Assembly (NCBI GenBank): GCA_032629725.1
Contig: JAFEVB010000023.1
Span: 248,001-312,000, forward strand
Origin: Gremmenia infestans
Taxonomy: Eukaryota > Ascomycota > Leotiomycetes > Helotiales > Hamatocanthoscyphaceae
Direction: 5' to 3'
DNA: 64,000 nucleotides
Made by a program: the position numbers and the translations under genes. A model generated the notes under the pieces. That model was not told the DNA's origin. It saw only the letters and a list, made by a program, of their open reading frames with translations, and did no database searches. Below are positions 10,771-23,649 of this stretch, in pieces (position 1 is the stretch's first letter; every line of letters begins with the position of its first letter).

Positions 10771-12631
10771 ATGGCATCGACGAAACTTGACGAGAAGACG
10801 TCCATATCTGAAGACATCACTTTTTCGGGGTCACCAAATGTCACGCCAGAATGCCTCGATGACAACTATGGGCTCTATAAGAGCATCCGAGATGTTGCAC
10901 TTGACCCTACTGAAGCTAGAAAGGTCCTGAAGAAGATCGATCTCCGCGTTCTGTCTATCCTCATGGTCACATACGTCTTGCAATACCTAGATAAGAACTG
11001 CGTCAATATCGCAAGTGTCTACGGCCTGAAGAAGGACACGCACCTCAAAGGACAGGATTATTCATGGCTGAGTTGGTTTACCCTTGGAATCATCGTTGGC
11101 ATACTGATGGTTGTTAATTAGCTTCAATGTTCTATATTGGCTACCTTGTGTTTCAGTTTCCCTTCGGCTACCTTCTTCAACATTTTCCAACTGGACACCT
11201 ACTTTCACTCACTATTATTGCTTGGGGAGTTGTCCTTATAACCACTCCCGCGTGTACTAGTTTCGCCGGAATAGCTACCAATCGGTTTTTTCTTGGGGCA
11301 TTGGAAAGTGCTATTAATCCAGGTGAGCCTATTCTCATACGAAAGGTGTTCTTATCTATAGGGACTGAGGAGCCCGGAACTGTCTCAAGAGCCTGCCCAC
11401 ATGAAAGCTTCCGAGACAGTGCCTAGCTCCTTGACTCTATCCTAATATCTAGCTTATTGCTATGCTAACACGTTACTTAGGCTTTGTCCTCTTAATATCC
11501 ATGTTTTATACTACTGGTGAACAGCCACTGCGAATAGAAGCATACTATAGCACTATCGGTATCGCCACTATGTTTAGTGGGCTTATTGGCTACGCGGTCG
11601 GTCACATTAATACTGGACTTTCCAAGTGGCAATATATCTTCTTGATATTTGGCGCCATCACAACTTCCTGGGGTATCCTGATTCTTTTCCTACTCCCCGA
11701 CAGTCCTTCTACGACACGCTTCCTGTCTACAAGAGAGCGTGCCGTCGCAGTAGAGCGTGTAGCCGCCAATAGACAGGGGATTAAAAATCGAACTTTCAAA
11801 GTGTATCAGGCGAAGCAAATGATTCTGGATCCGAAGACATGGATTCTGTTTATCATGGCCTTGTCAAGCCAGATTCCTACGGCTGCCGTGACAAGTTTCG
11901 CCAGCATCAATATCGCTAGTTTTGGTTTTGATACGCTGAGTACTCAGTATATGCTCATTCCTGGCGGAGCGGTGCAATTAATTGGAATGCTTCTCGGAGG
12001 CTGGGTTGCGACGAGGTGGCCTGGGACGCGATGTGCGGTAATGGTTGTGGCAAATACGATTTGTATCATTGGATCAGGTCTCCTAGTTGGGTTACCAGCC
12101 GAAAATAAGGTAAGATACGGCATTTTTCACTCGTGGAATAAGGAATTGGCTTAGACCTCAACCCGAAACTGATACCTATAGTGGGGCCGCCTCGTCGCTC
12201 TTTGGCTTTGCTACTCGCAAAACCTGGGTTTCAGCATGAGTCTCACCATGATATCCTCGAACGTAGCCGGCTACACAAAGAAACAGCTTACAGCTGCAGT
12301 AATATTCATCGGATGGTGCGCAGGCAATATTGCCGGCCCGCAGACGTTCATCGCGGAAGAAGCTCGTAAGCCTAATCTCCATGATTCCGAGAACCTGTGC
12401 CGCGTTGACTGATCATTGACAGCGGGATATCATACGGCGTATTTAGCAATGTTGATCGCATATAGCATCAAGCTAGTCATGGTCTTCGTTCTGTATATTC
12501 ACATGTATATGTTCAACCGCAAAAGAGACAGGGAACAAGCAGCGACGCCTTTTGATGAGAAAGAGGCTATCGAGTTGGGGATGCATGATGCGACCGAATT
12601 CGATAACAAAGGCTTTAGATATATCTTGTAG
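10771..12631 (+). CDS. MFS permease, Dal5 / anion:cation symporter family
   Basis: Plasma-membrane transporter of the major facilitator superfamily, allantoate/ureidosuccinate-nicotinate type (ACS family); substrates are typically organic anions such as allantoate, nicotinate or dipeptides, and the actual substrate is unknown. Five exons, 10771-11071, 11122-11322, 11481-12109, 12182-12365 and 12423-12631, encode 507 residues. Family landmarks: LDKNCVNIASVYG at helix 1-2, DYSWLTSMFYIGYLVFQFP reconstructed across intron 1, RFFLGALESAINPGFVLL across intron 2, GEQPLRIEAYYS, LPDSPSTTRFL, and the closing GYHTAYLAMLIAY helix. About 12 membrane segments are apparent. Introns are 50, 158, 72 and 57 nt; the first has a weak donor (GTTGGT). 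The start at 10771 gives the usual soluble acidic N-terminus; an in-frame ATG at 10729 is less likely. No stops or deletions seen. Confidence 0.9.
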
Positions 12632-14875
12632 TTGCCATATGCTTGTGAGGGAGAATATTGAGAGTGTAAAGGGATGTTTGAGCAATTCATTGTGTAGTAA
12701 GTACGTATGTGACTTTGAGGAGTGGCGTACAGGGATTTTCCATGGGCCCACTGATCTACCAACACACTGACCACCAGGGCTGAATTTTCAGTTCGCACTC
12801 AAGAAGCATATCTCCGTAATGCTATAACCTGCTACGCCAATCCTATGAACGTAAAAGTTATCACGGAGGTACAGCGGTAAAGTATTGTTAGTAACGACCG
12901 CTCATGACTCTTGCTAAACATGTTTGAAAAACATAATCAAAACATAGGAATGCTCTTTATGACTCGGCGAATATAACTGTTCTCTTTTCCATAACCTTTT
13001 TTTGATTATTGTTCTTGTGATGCAGGGCTGGAAAGTTCAGATCGCGCTAATGATACTAATCCGACGTACCTCCGTGCTCGGTACCTCCGCAAATAGCTGG
13101 CGTTTAAAAGCTCTGCTCTTATCACCTCTCATTTCCATGCCGTTGCGCAGATCTCCCTACTCAGTCCAGATATTCGGCTCATTGGAATCTGTCCAACGGA
13201 CCACGCAATAGCGGCTCCATAATGGTATGGTATAGATCTATGATCTGCAACTCTTTGTCCTAAACAAGGATTGCGTTTTATTTATACATGCGCGAAAAAT
13301 ACCCGGTTTTCTGGTCTAATCCACGCTTAACATACTAGAACAAAGAAGACGAAATCGCATAACCTGATTAGAAGATGCTAGTCTCCATAGTCGCTCATAC
13401 GGCTGGAGCTTCTACTGTAACTCTTCGGACAGATGGATGAAAAACATTATCTTATTTGGAGACGACTAATCAGTCCAAGATTAAGATCGTAAAGATCCGG
13501 CTGGCGGAACGCCAAACTAGTAGTTCAGCCTTCTCACCTGGAACCAGTGAAAATGAAACTGCTATCTCCCCCCCCCCGGCCCCCCCGGGGGATTAACTGT
13601 TAAATTGTGGGCTTTCTCCGTGAAGTCAAGGATATTGTATAGCTATCCATCCTTACAGGTCCTATAAAGCTAGCCTACTATTCGGGGCGACGGTACTCGT
13701 GTCCCTATAGGGTCCCACTAAGCCCTAGGCGTTGTGATATGATTTGCCTACTCCCCTTGTTTATATGGGATCATTGATAGCTATCCAGGGGTAGGCCTGT
13801 TCAAGGGGGGCGGGGGGATAGTTGAGGACTTCCCCACGACCCGTTTACACGCTGATTCTTTGTCAAGTCTGACAGTCTCCACTGCTTAGCGTGAATAGAT
13901 AGAATCCTGAATATGACCAACTCTTTAGAGTACTCTTTTTCCCAGTGTAAATCTCTTGAACTACAATTTTAATCGAATCTCAAAGTCAGAATTTTCACTT
14001 TGAGCTTTGAAGATTCTTGAGTTACGTCAAATCTAAGCTTTTTGAATAGTGCCGAATGTTTACAACTAGTGTAGTTATTGTAGACACTCTCAAACCAAAA
14101 ACGGTAGTGCTACTTTGAAACTTGGAATAAACCCAAAACCTTAGGTCCAGTAGCATGACACGGTCACGTTTTGTAATGCAATTCAGCCTACGCCACCTCT
14201 TTGAAGTGCACTGTACTCTGTAGCAGACAATTCAAAGGGAGGGCAAGGCGTTCTAGTCACGTCTTTTAAGTCTGACGCTAAGCCTATTTACGTTGGATAG
14301 ATACGGAGTGTCTTGCACGGAGCGTGACGGACAGAATTAGGGGTACTTCCGTCCGCCCGGCGTTGCGTGTAATTGGCTGCAGCTTCGCCAATCTCATAAC
14401 TAAAATATAACCTAGGGAAAATCCTCGGGGATATCCCTGATAACAGATTCTTGTCCTAGTGTAGATCTACAGAAATGCAAGAAAAACAACAGCTAGGCCT
14501 GTTGTAAGTTACCATTTCTCGGCTGGACCCTGCGTCTAAACTCTTCAAGGCGAAATATAATAATTAGGGTGTAGAATGTTAGACTTGGGGGGAAAGGCGA
14601 GTATTGGCAAGTTGCAATGAAGGCCCTTTTGATGAGCCCCCCGAATTGGTTCTCGGACCTTCAAAGCCACCGCCTATCTAGATAGCCATCGGGTCTGAGG
14701 ATGAGATCCAGGATAAAGCTTAGAGTCAAGCCGCGTCAGTAGGGCTTGAAGCACGGTCCCGGGCCTTGAATATCTTCGCAGACAAAAGGTGGTCCTGTAT
14801 TCCTTCTTTCGTGCATTTTTGCTTTTTCATCTTCCTGTCTCTATCTGTCACTTGTTCTGCTTTCTTGCCGCAATC
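12632..14875. other. 2.2-kb degenerate spacer
   Basis: No supported gene. The sequence is rich in TA/CTA words and frequent stops in all frames, as in old RIP-affected DNA. It contains a C run followed by a mixed C/G run at about 13568-13591, an oddity that could also be a sequencing-sensitive homopolymer. Similar G/C runs occur near 13806-13818. Confidence 0.5.
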
Positions 14876-16541
14876 ATGACCTACGCCATTGAGCTCTGGA
14901 CGGAGTACGGGATTGGAATGTTGTTCTTTGCTACGAGATTCTTTGCTCGATATAAGACCGTTGGACTTCAAGGATTCGCCTGGGATGATTTTTTTTCATT
15001 TATTGCAATGGTAGAGTTCTCTTGCTACTATTATGTGCTCTCCGCTAACATATCTGCCAGTTGTTATGGTGCTCTGATGCCATCACGTTTCAAATAATTA
15101 GTAAAGGCTTGCGAATCTCACGCTCAAGATAATACATTAACGGGCTTCGCAGATAGTTTCGGCTCCTTCGTTGGACTCAACGATCAGACAGCAGAAGCAC
15201 TCTCAGACCATACTGCTGCGAGGTACAAGGTTGGGTCACAGGCGTTATTCTGTGCTTGGATCTCCTACGTGAGCTTGATTTGGAGCTTGAAGGCATCTTT
15301 GTTGTTCTTCTACTCCCGTTTAACGTAAGTTAAGGTTTCGCAGTGCGATCTGTTTTTTCTAACCTGAACAATATAGCCTTGGTCTCTGGCAGACGAAGTT
15401 AGTCAAAGTCATGGCTTATATAAGCTTTGTAGCGTATATCGCTGTTATGTTGGAATTGTTTGTCCACTGCACGCCTATCCAAAAGAACTGGCAAATTAAA
15501 CCATATCCCGGAGGTATGTCTATTTCCCGGCCCGCTGAAATACTGCATACTGACTGTATTGGAAGACAAGTGTGCGGTTACTGTCTCCAGCTATGTCCTG
15601 TGCGCCATTTTAAACGTCAGGTAGGAATACGGCCCCTTTGCTCTTTTACAAACAATGGCCTGACTTGAGATTTAGCACCGATATAGGCATTCTAGCTATC
15701 CCCCTCCCCATTGTTGTGAGTTATTCTATTGATCATTGCATACCTAGTCGGAAAATTATCTAGGATATTTAATATCTCGGAAGTTTCAAAACATCCAGGA
15801 TGCCCAGACTATCTTTTTACTACACAATACTGACCCTAAAACTTGCAGTGGAAAGTCAAGATCCCTATGCGCCGAAAGATTGTTATTGGGCTACTCCTCT
15901 CCTCTGGCATATTCGTCATAACCGCCGCAATCCTCCGTTGCGTCCTCACACTTGCCGAATCGAGCCACATCGGTGTCTCAACAATTTGGGCCCTCCGCGA
16001 AACCTTCGTCTCACTCATTGCAATTTCTGCTCCCGCCATTAAGCCACTGTTCAATAAGAATAGTTGGATTGGAAGTGCCAGCTCCAAGAATGGTGCCAGC
16101 TCCGGACGTTTCAAGAAATTCGGCGGCAGCAAACTCTCAGGTGTCACTGGGAATCAAACAATGATAGGAGACGGGGGCAAAGACTTGGAGCTTGGAAGCT
16201 CTCGAAAAGGTCCTCATAGCATGGAATCAGAAATGGAGTTGAATGATATTTCTCATAACGGTTCGGAAGAGAATATAATCAATTCTGGAACCCACAACTC
16301 CCCGTTGGAAATTAACGTCACCACGGCTTACGTTTTGAAAAACGAGGAGAAAGATGATAGCCCAACTAGGGTGCTCTCTCAGGAGGCAAGAGATGGGAGG
16401 GAGAGCGCGGCGGCGCACCCAGGACCCGAAAGGGAATTGACGACGGACCGATGGGGAAGTTCGACTCAAGTCACAACAGGGGAGCGGGCAGAAAGGTCTA
16501 ACAACAAGGCAATGAAGATGTTGGGTGGTGGGTGGTCTTGA
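14876..16541 (+). CDS. Fungal rhodopsin-domain (PTH11-related) seven-helix membrane protein
   Basis: Integral membrane protein of the large fungal rhodopsin-domain family, to which PTH11-like receptors are related; individual ligands are mostly unknown. Seven exons, 14876-15010, 15061-15100, 15153-15324, 15377-15513, 15566-15620, 15676-15715 and 15849-16541, give 423 residues with all phases consistent. Landmarks: ARYKTVGLQGFAWDD after helix 1, SFGSFVGLND, WSLKASLLFFYSRLT, LGLWQTKLVKVM, HCTPIQKNWQIKPYPG, DIGILAIPLPIVWKVKIPMR and RETFVSLIAISAPAIKPLF. The C-terminal ~170 residues are a hydrophilic, Ser/Gly/Glu-rich cytosolic tail. Introns are 50-55 nt except the last (133 nt, 15716-15848). The first helix region is short compared with many relatives, so a further upstream exon is possible. 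A CFEM domain is not present. Confidence 0.85.
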
Positions 16542-17049
16542 TGGGGGAAGGGGCCCCATGCCGATGGATGTCAGTACCATGTATGAACTAAATATTGTTT
16601 TGGGTTTCTCTATCATTAGACTATTAGACTATGGCATTGCGAACGTTATAGATCGGATGGATCTTGCCCCTTCTTAGGAGGTACTCGCTTAATAAAGCGC
16701 TAATGAATAATACAATAAAATTAATATAATTTTTAACAATAACACCAGCCCGAAGAGAGATATATAAGGAATAGGTTAGGTTTTAGTCGTAGATTTTAGC
16801 GGACGCGTCCTAGCTCCGTTCTGCATCCTGAATACTGACCAGCAATCACTTTAAAAGTCCCTCAAACAAACATTTGTTAGAGTATAAACAGAGCTTCTGT
16901 AGGCGCAAGGACTCCGAAACCCATCACTTTCTCACTCAACACGATCGGTAGGCGGCGAAAGGAACACATGGGACAAAATAAGAGACGAGGATATCTGTAA
17001 TAGAAACTGGCGAGAAATTGGTTGGAAAGTGTCGGGGAATCTTACGCTT
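16542..17049. other. Spacer grading into transposon block
   Basis: No gene seen. From about 16680 base composition becomes strongly AT-rich, marking the approach to the RIP-affected transposon block. Confidence 0.5.
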
Positions 17050-17099
17050 CCAAAGATTAGAGCTTACCATGGGTCCCTATGGGTCCTGATTTTGGACCC

Positions 17100-17450
17100 G
17101 GACCTAAGCTGTGGGGGAACCGAACCGCCCTATGGGTCCTTCAAATAATAGGACCCAACCTACAGGTCCCTATGGGTACCTATGGGTAATATATCATATA
17201 ACTTATAATAGTTATATTAATATAAAAATTAATATAAATTAAGAGTTATTTTAAACTTAAGCTAGCTTCTATTACTAGCTAGCTTATATAATAAGCTAAG
17301 TTAAATAGCTAGCTAGGTCATATGATTAGCTAGCCTCTATATCCAGCTTCTATAGCTAGCTTCCCTTCTATAGCCAGCTTCCTTTCTATAGCTAGCTTCT
17401 ATAGCTAGCTTCTATAGCTAGCTTATTTCCAGCTTATTTCCTTAGCTTGC
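17100..17450 (+). repeat. Left arm of long inverted repeat
   Basis: Reverse complement of the right arm (about 24150-24480), visible by matching GCTAGCTTCTATTACTAGCT on the left with its reverse complement on the right, and likewise the ATATAACTTATAATAG region. It carries several copies of CTATGGGTCC near 17075-17190 and tandem AGCTTCTATAGCT units near 17340-17420. Limits are approximate. Confidence 0.8.
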
Positions 17451-17567
17451 TTCCTTACTTAATATAGATAAGATTAGGATTTATATTTTAGCTTTAGACT
17501 AAAGCGCTTAAGATTAGGATTTATATTTTAGTTTTACTAAAGTATACTATCTAGCTGCTAGTATTTA

Positions 17568-18052
17568 TATAACGATCGCCTAACTTACGTAGTACTAGGG
17601 TAAGTCTTATGACTTAAGTTAGGTCCCTGGACCTAGATTATTATTAGGTTGATGTTAGTATCTATTAATAGATTACTAGTTGCTATACTTAAGAGTATAG
17701 CTTATTATAAAGTATAAAGTAATAAGCGTATATTAGGAAATACTATTTAAGTTAAGTATAAGGCTTCTATCTAATAGGTAATAACCTAGCCTTATATAGA
17801 ACCCCTATGCTGCTAGTCGACTATAGTTAACTTGACTACTATTAATCTAGTCGACTGCTTGCTAGTCGACTAGTTAATTGCATTATATAACTAATTATAT
17901 AGTATAATAACCAAATATTAGTAGGCCTACTTCTTAACGAATATACCTAAATACGTATATATAAGACTATAACCTCCTTTCTAGGGGTTCTTCTATATCT
18001 AAAGCTAGATACTAAGCCTAAGGTCCCTTAGTTATATATTATATCCGTAATA
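17568..18052 (-). repeat. 3' LTR of gypsy element
   Basis: 485 bp, matching 23650-24134 at the same length. Differences between the two LTRs that I compared are transitions (C/T or G/A), for example CTTACGTAGTACTAG here against CTCACATAGTGCTAG in the other copy. On the element's own strand the LTR reads TGTTACG...CGTTACA if RIP-type changes are discounted. The flanking ATTTA (17563-17567) is repeated at 24135-24139. Confidence 0.9.
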
Positions 18053-18065
18053 CTATTCCCCTCCC
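18053..18065 (-). other. Polypurine tract of gypsy element
   Basis: On the minus strand GGGAGGGGAATAG abuts the 3' LTR exactly, the position of the plus-strand priming site. Together with the RT and chromodomain order it fixes the element's orientation. Confidence 0.8.
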
Positions 18066-18217
18066 GGTTAGCGTCGTCCCAACGCTTAAGTATAATATAG
18101 AAAAACATCTTATTAGGCCTATAGCTCTCTTTTTTTCCTATTATACTACCTAAACGTACTAGCGACCAATGTTCCCTTTCTCTTAGCAACGCTATAGAAA
18201 AGACTAGTAAATAAAAC

Positions 18218-18690
18218 ATAGCTTCTTATTTTTATTATAAAAAGAGTAAAAGATAGTACATAGCGCCTTATAATATTAAATACACTTATTATACTAAGTG
18301 TGTCCGCTAGGGTAAAACCTATAATATTTACTAGGTAAACCGGATGCCTAAAGTTATAAAATAGGAATTGCTAAAGCGTTAGCGCTAAAAACTTTATACT
18401 AAGGAGGCTAAGGCTTTTACGAAGATCCTGCGACTTAAGAAACTCTAGGAGGCGTTAGATAAAAAGGAGCAGCGTATAATTGCTACTAGTTTAAATTCTC
18501 TTAATAAGCTTAATACTCTTAAGAAAAAGAAATAGAAGAAGCATAAGAGAAAGAGGCGGCGTAAGCGTAAGAGCCTGCCTGCTTCCCCTGGTATTAGGTC
18601 TAGTGATAGCTTTTTTTCCTATTCCGATCCTTTTAATAACCCTGCCTTTATTATATCCCTCGTAGCATATAATCTCTTAGATCTATTCTA
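18218..18690 (+). pseudogene. Antisense open frame in the 3' region of the gypsy element, RIP-damaged
   Basis: Between the end of the chromodomain frame and the polypurine tract, the strand opposite to gag-pol carries a frame of about 157 codons. Its only interruptions are TAG/TAA codons explicable as CAG, CAA or TGG hit by transitions, and it begins with an ATA where ATG would be expected. The predicted protein has a Cys-containing patch TKCVRQGKT, with neighbouring Tyr codons (TAT) where Cys (TGT) would complete a C-x2-C-x6-C cluster; then a charged helical segment (TKEAKAFTKILRLKKLQEAL, DKKEQRII) and a basic run KHKRKRRRKRK, then a Ser/Pro-rich tail. Proteins of this general look (small Cys motif plus coiled coil) are frequent hypotheticals beside fungal gypsy elements, as far as I recall. 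Function unknown; the end is uncertain because the frame may continue into the chromodomain antisense. Confidence 0.55.
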
Positions 18691-21600
18691 GTTAAGTTAG
18701 GGTGTTAATCTTAGTAGTCTATAAATATCTTAAGATTCTTAAGTGTTACCTTTATTTCCTAAGTGTTTTCTAAGTATAGATAGTCTATTTATTTAACTAG
18801 GTACTTAGTATAACTTCTAACCTGTTTATAGTCTAGTATTGCTTCGACTTTATACTTAGTATTAAGGTTAACTAGTTAGATTTCTGTAACAAGCGCAGGT
18901 AGCGCCTCTAGTAGTACTAGTTTAAGGAGGGATATATAGAATACTAGATGTATGTTTATTATTCTAGGTAGTGCTAATTCGTAGTTAACTAGTCCTATAA
19001 CTTGTTTGATTTTAAATAGTCCTAGCTTTTTATGATCTAGTTTTATGCTTAGTTGTTTTATCTTAATATTTTTTCATATTAGGTAGACTTTATCTCTCTC
19101 TTTAAGCGTAGGTTCTATACTATATTTTCCGTTATAGTATAACGCTGCTCTCTTTATAAAGAATGCTAGGTTGCTAGCTAGTTCCTTCTAAAGTGCTTTA
19201 AGGTCTTCTACCTATATAGTCGCAGATTAGTTATCTAATCCTAAGGTTATCGCAGAGCGGTAGGTCTTAGGATTATAACTATAATTTGCATATACTAGTA
19301 AGATCTTTATATTTTCCGCAGCTAACGTATTATATGCGAACTAGGCAAGTGGTAGAAGTCCTATCTAGTTATTCTGCTTATAGTTTATATAATACTAGAT
19401 ATATATTTCTATTATCTAATTTATCCGTTTAGTTTATCCGTTGGTTTATAGATAGAAGCTTATTAATAGCTTTCTTTTAATACCTAGCAGAGCTATAAAT
19501 GCCGTCTAGAATTTTAAAGTAAAGAGCTGATCTCTATTTGATATGATTTCTTCTAGCGCGCTATAGTTTGCTACTACTACTTAGAGAAATGCCTAGGCTA
19601 AGTCTTTAGCTATACTTAACTTCTTATAAGGTATTATATAGGTGTATTTTATTAACCTATCTATAATAACTAGAATAGAATTATATTCTACTCCTATTAT
19701 TAGGTTCTTAGATAGTAGTAGTTTAACTATAAAGTCCTATATAATAGATATCTAGGGAGTCTTTAGCATATCGGGTAATTATATTATACTATATAAGACA
19801 TATTATAATATCTTATTCCGTATGCAAGTATTGCACTTACTAATAACCTCCTTAACTATTATTCGTATGCTTAGGAAGTAGTATCTCCGCGAGAGCTTTT
19901 TCTAGGTTCTAGTGTTCCCCTAATATCTATAAGCTAGTAGCTTATATTATTCCTTAACAAATTCTTTCCGGATGCTTTTAGGGATATATATCTTATTTTT
20001 ATTTAGTAGGAGCCTCTCTATATTCTTCTAGAAGTATTATAAGATGCTTTCCGCTACTATATCCCCTTTATATACTAATTTGATTTTATCTATAAATAGG
20101 TTGCTATTAATATAGGTTGCAGCTGCGATTTATTATCTATTTAAGATAAGGTTATTACTATTTTCTTAGAAGATTGCAATGCCCTTTATTTTCTCTTTTA
20201 TCTTATATCTTAGTTTCCAACTTAGCATATTAGCGCGTATATTCTTTATTCCCTTTATATATTTAATTTATAAGTCGTAGGTAGCAAGTGTCTCTACCTA
20301 TCTTATCTGCCGCCTATTTAAGTCTTTAGTTATAGTAAAGCTAATAAGATTCTTATAATTAGTAAGAATTATTACTAGGAAGTTAGCTCTCTAAAGATAA
20401 ACCCTCTATTTCTATAATGCTTTAACTATTACTAGAAGTTTCTTATTATATATATTATAGTTAAGTTCTACGGATGTTATTTTCCTAAAGTAGTACGCTA
20501 CTAGATGCTGGCTGCTATTCTTATATCTTTATATAAGTACTTCCTCTATCGCTTTATCTAACGCGTTTGTTTTAGCTATTAACTTAAGTTCTAGCTAGAA
20601 GTTCTAGCGAATAGGCTCCTTTATAAAGGCCTGCTTTAGCTCTTAGAATGCTTTCTCTACTTTGTTTATCTATTTAAACTTTTGCTTCTTTTTTATTAGG
20701 TCTATAAGTAGTAGAGCTTTTTTTAAATATAACCTAATAAACTTCTAGTAGAAGTTTATAAATCTTAGGAAAAATTATATCTGTTTAACTATAGTTAGCG
20801 TCTTCTAGGTAATAATTGCTCGGACCTTTTTAGGGTCTAGGCCGATTTTCCCTAGTATAATTATATAGCTTAGAAAAGTGATTTCTTTTATATAGAAGTT
20901 GCACTTAGATAGCTTTAGACGGAATCCCTTCGCCGCAAGTGCTTCTAAGACCTATATTATATATCCTATATGCTATTCCTTATTATCTGAATATACTAGT
21001 ATATTATTAAGGTAATATATATAGAACCTGTCTAAGAAAGCTCTTAACGCGTTATAGTTAACTTCTTAATAGGTTACTAGGGCGTTAGTTAGCCTAAACG
21101 GTATAACCTAGTACTTATAATAACCAAATCTAGTTTAAAATACCGTTTTCTATTCCTTGCTTTTTATAATGCGGATTAGGTAATATATGTCCCTTATATC
21201 TAGTTATATAAAGATCACTGCTTTTCTTAGGCGGTTCTATATATTATCTGCCTATAGTAGTAGGTATTAGTTTTTTATAGTTATCTTATTTAACTTTTAG
21301 TAGTTAATACAAAACCGATCCAGTTTATCTTTTTTCTTTGCAAATAGTATTAGCGCTCTTAATAGAGAGTGCAACTTTCTTATCTATCCCTTAGATAACG
21401 CCTTATTAATATACTCTCTCTATAGTCTTATCTTTTCTTTACTATACTAGTAAAGTGGTTTCTAAGAAGGTTTATATTCTTTCTTAAGTAGTATCTTATA
21501 GTCCTATAGTTAATATTTAGGTAAGGCTTTCTTACTTTATAGGTTATTAAATATCTATTTAAACTTCTTATACTATACTAGTATCTTTTTTTTAACCTTC

Positions 21601-23649
21601 TTATTATCTGATAGAGAGCTTTAGGTTATATGCCTTAGCATATTATAGGAGGTAGCGCTAACCTCTCTATAGCTATATAGTTATTTTAATACATAGCTAT
21701 ATTAGATAAACTTTACCTTATAAGTTTTCTAGTTAATTTCTAGATTATATTATCTAATCTAAGAAATACTAAAAATAGCCTGATTATCCCTAATACGGAT
21801 TATATCTAGGCTAATTTCCTTCTAGTAACCTCTAATAGTTATCTATATAGGTATAATTTTATGCTTAACTATCTTTCTATTTATTCTAATTGCTATCCTA
21901 TTAATAATAGTAAGTAGATAGGGTTTCGTTTTCTCTTATACTAGTATATTAAGCCTTTTTATAGCTTCTAGTAAGATAAAGTTCCTTTATGCACTAGAGT
22001 TAAGTATAACCCGTAGCTCCTTTCCTCTAGTATAGGCATTTAGTATTATATAGTTTTAGCTCTCTATAGCTACTACTTGCTTTCCTGGTTATCTTTCTTC
22101 TAGGACTTTATATCCTATAAATTGGTTTTCCTATAGTTAGTAACTGCTTTCTTATCTTATTAGTTAGTATAGAGTGTTTAGCGCGAATGTGCTTTATGCT
22201 TTATTACTAATATATTACTAGGCGAAGATTATTAGGTTTATAGAAAATAGAGGAAAAGTTGTTTTCCTCTAAATACGTTTGCCTAATCCTTTGCTAGCGA
22301 TTTCCTAAACTTCTCCTAGCTTAATAATTAAGCTTAGCTTTAGTATTTTTTCTTTTAGGATGCTTTTAATAATCCTAGGTTATTAGGGTGTCTTAAAGAC
22401 AACTTGTTATATATCTTAGTATATAACTATATAGTAGATGCCTTTTCTAGTTTCTCTATTCCTAGCTGGAAGTCCCTTTTAAAGGCCGGTTTATTCTTTT
22501 TTTTAGGTTTCTACTAGTTTTCTGCAAAAAGCTTATTACTAGCTATAATCTATTCTTTATCTATATTAGGTAGCTGGTCTATAGGATCCTAAGATAAGCT
22601 TGCTTTTTCTTCTGCGTTTATTTCCTAGCTTTTATATTTAGGTGATTGCATGCTATACTTCTATCCCTTAGGGTTAGGTTGTAATACTACACCTAAGGTT
22701 TATATAGCTGCGCTTATATTTTATTTCTTTTAGGGTTCTTTCCTTTTTTTCTGCCTATAAGAGAATACTAAGTGTCTAGGCAATCTATACTTAAAATAGA
22801 GTCCCTTCTAATATTGCTTATCCTATTTCTTCTTAGAAAGTAGGTTTAGTTTCTAGTAAGCGGCGTTAATTTCTATTAGGTCCCTCTAGTTCTTCCTTCC
22901 TATTAATCCTGTTTTTCCTGATTATTTACTAAAGTTATAGGTCCCTTTCTATTTAAGAGACCTTTTAAAGAATCGGTTATTAATCTTAACCGCTTCCTTA
23001 ATTATTTTAGTAAGACTATTTAGTTGGTTTATTCTAGTTAGCTTATCTTTAATAAAGTCCTTTAGCTTTGCGTAGTACTAGCTGGTTAGGACGCGGTCGC
23101 TCTACCCTACTATATCTAAATACTACTAGAACCTAGCTATATACTTAGAGGCTAACTTATTCTATTTCAGTTATATAGCTCCTATTTAGCTATACTTTAC
23201 TATTTAAGGTCGCTAAAGACTTATTAGATGTTTTTTTTAAATGCTTTATAGCTTATAAATATAGCCTAGGTTAAGGTCTTTGCTCTAGTTATAACTTACC
23301 TCTAACTGGTTTTATTTGCTATAAAATTATTAATATAGGTCTTAACCTAGTTAAAGGCTACGCCCTAAAGGTAACTGATTATATAGATAACCTTTACTAT
23401 CTTAGTTTCAAATAAGTGTTAGTTAAATAAAATATAGATATCTATTAAAGTTAGGAAGTTATCTAACTTATCTTTATCCCTGTGGAATATATTAGGTGTC
23501 TTAATAATCGCAGTTTATTCCTATACCGCAAGAGTTTAAGCTAGCGCTAGTATAGAAGCTGGAGTTAGCATTAGGGTTAGGGTGTTTTTCCTTTTAGTAG
23601 ATCTAGTAAATAATATTATTCCGTTTAATAAAAAGACTAGTGCTTAAAG

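Noticed and set aside
13568..13591. C/G homopolymer as a G-quadruplex or origin element
   Set aside because: Two adjoining runs only, no further structure; could also be an assembly artefact.
17060..17420. Regularly repeated CCTATGGGTCC and AGCTTCTATAG words, considered as a CRISPR-like or satellite array
   Set aside because: The units are explained as subterminal repeats in the inverted arms of the foldback element; the organism is a fungus.
18028..18219. 63-codon minus-strand frame in the gypsy 3' LTR region
   Set aside because: It straddles the LTR and polypurine tract and is a chance frame.
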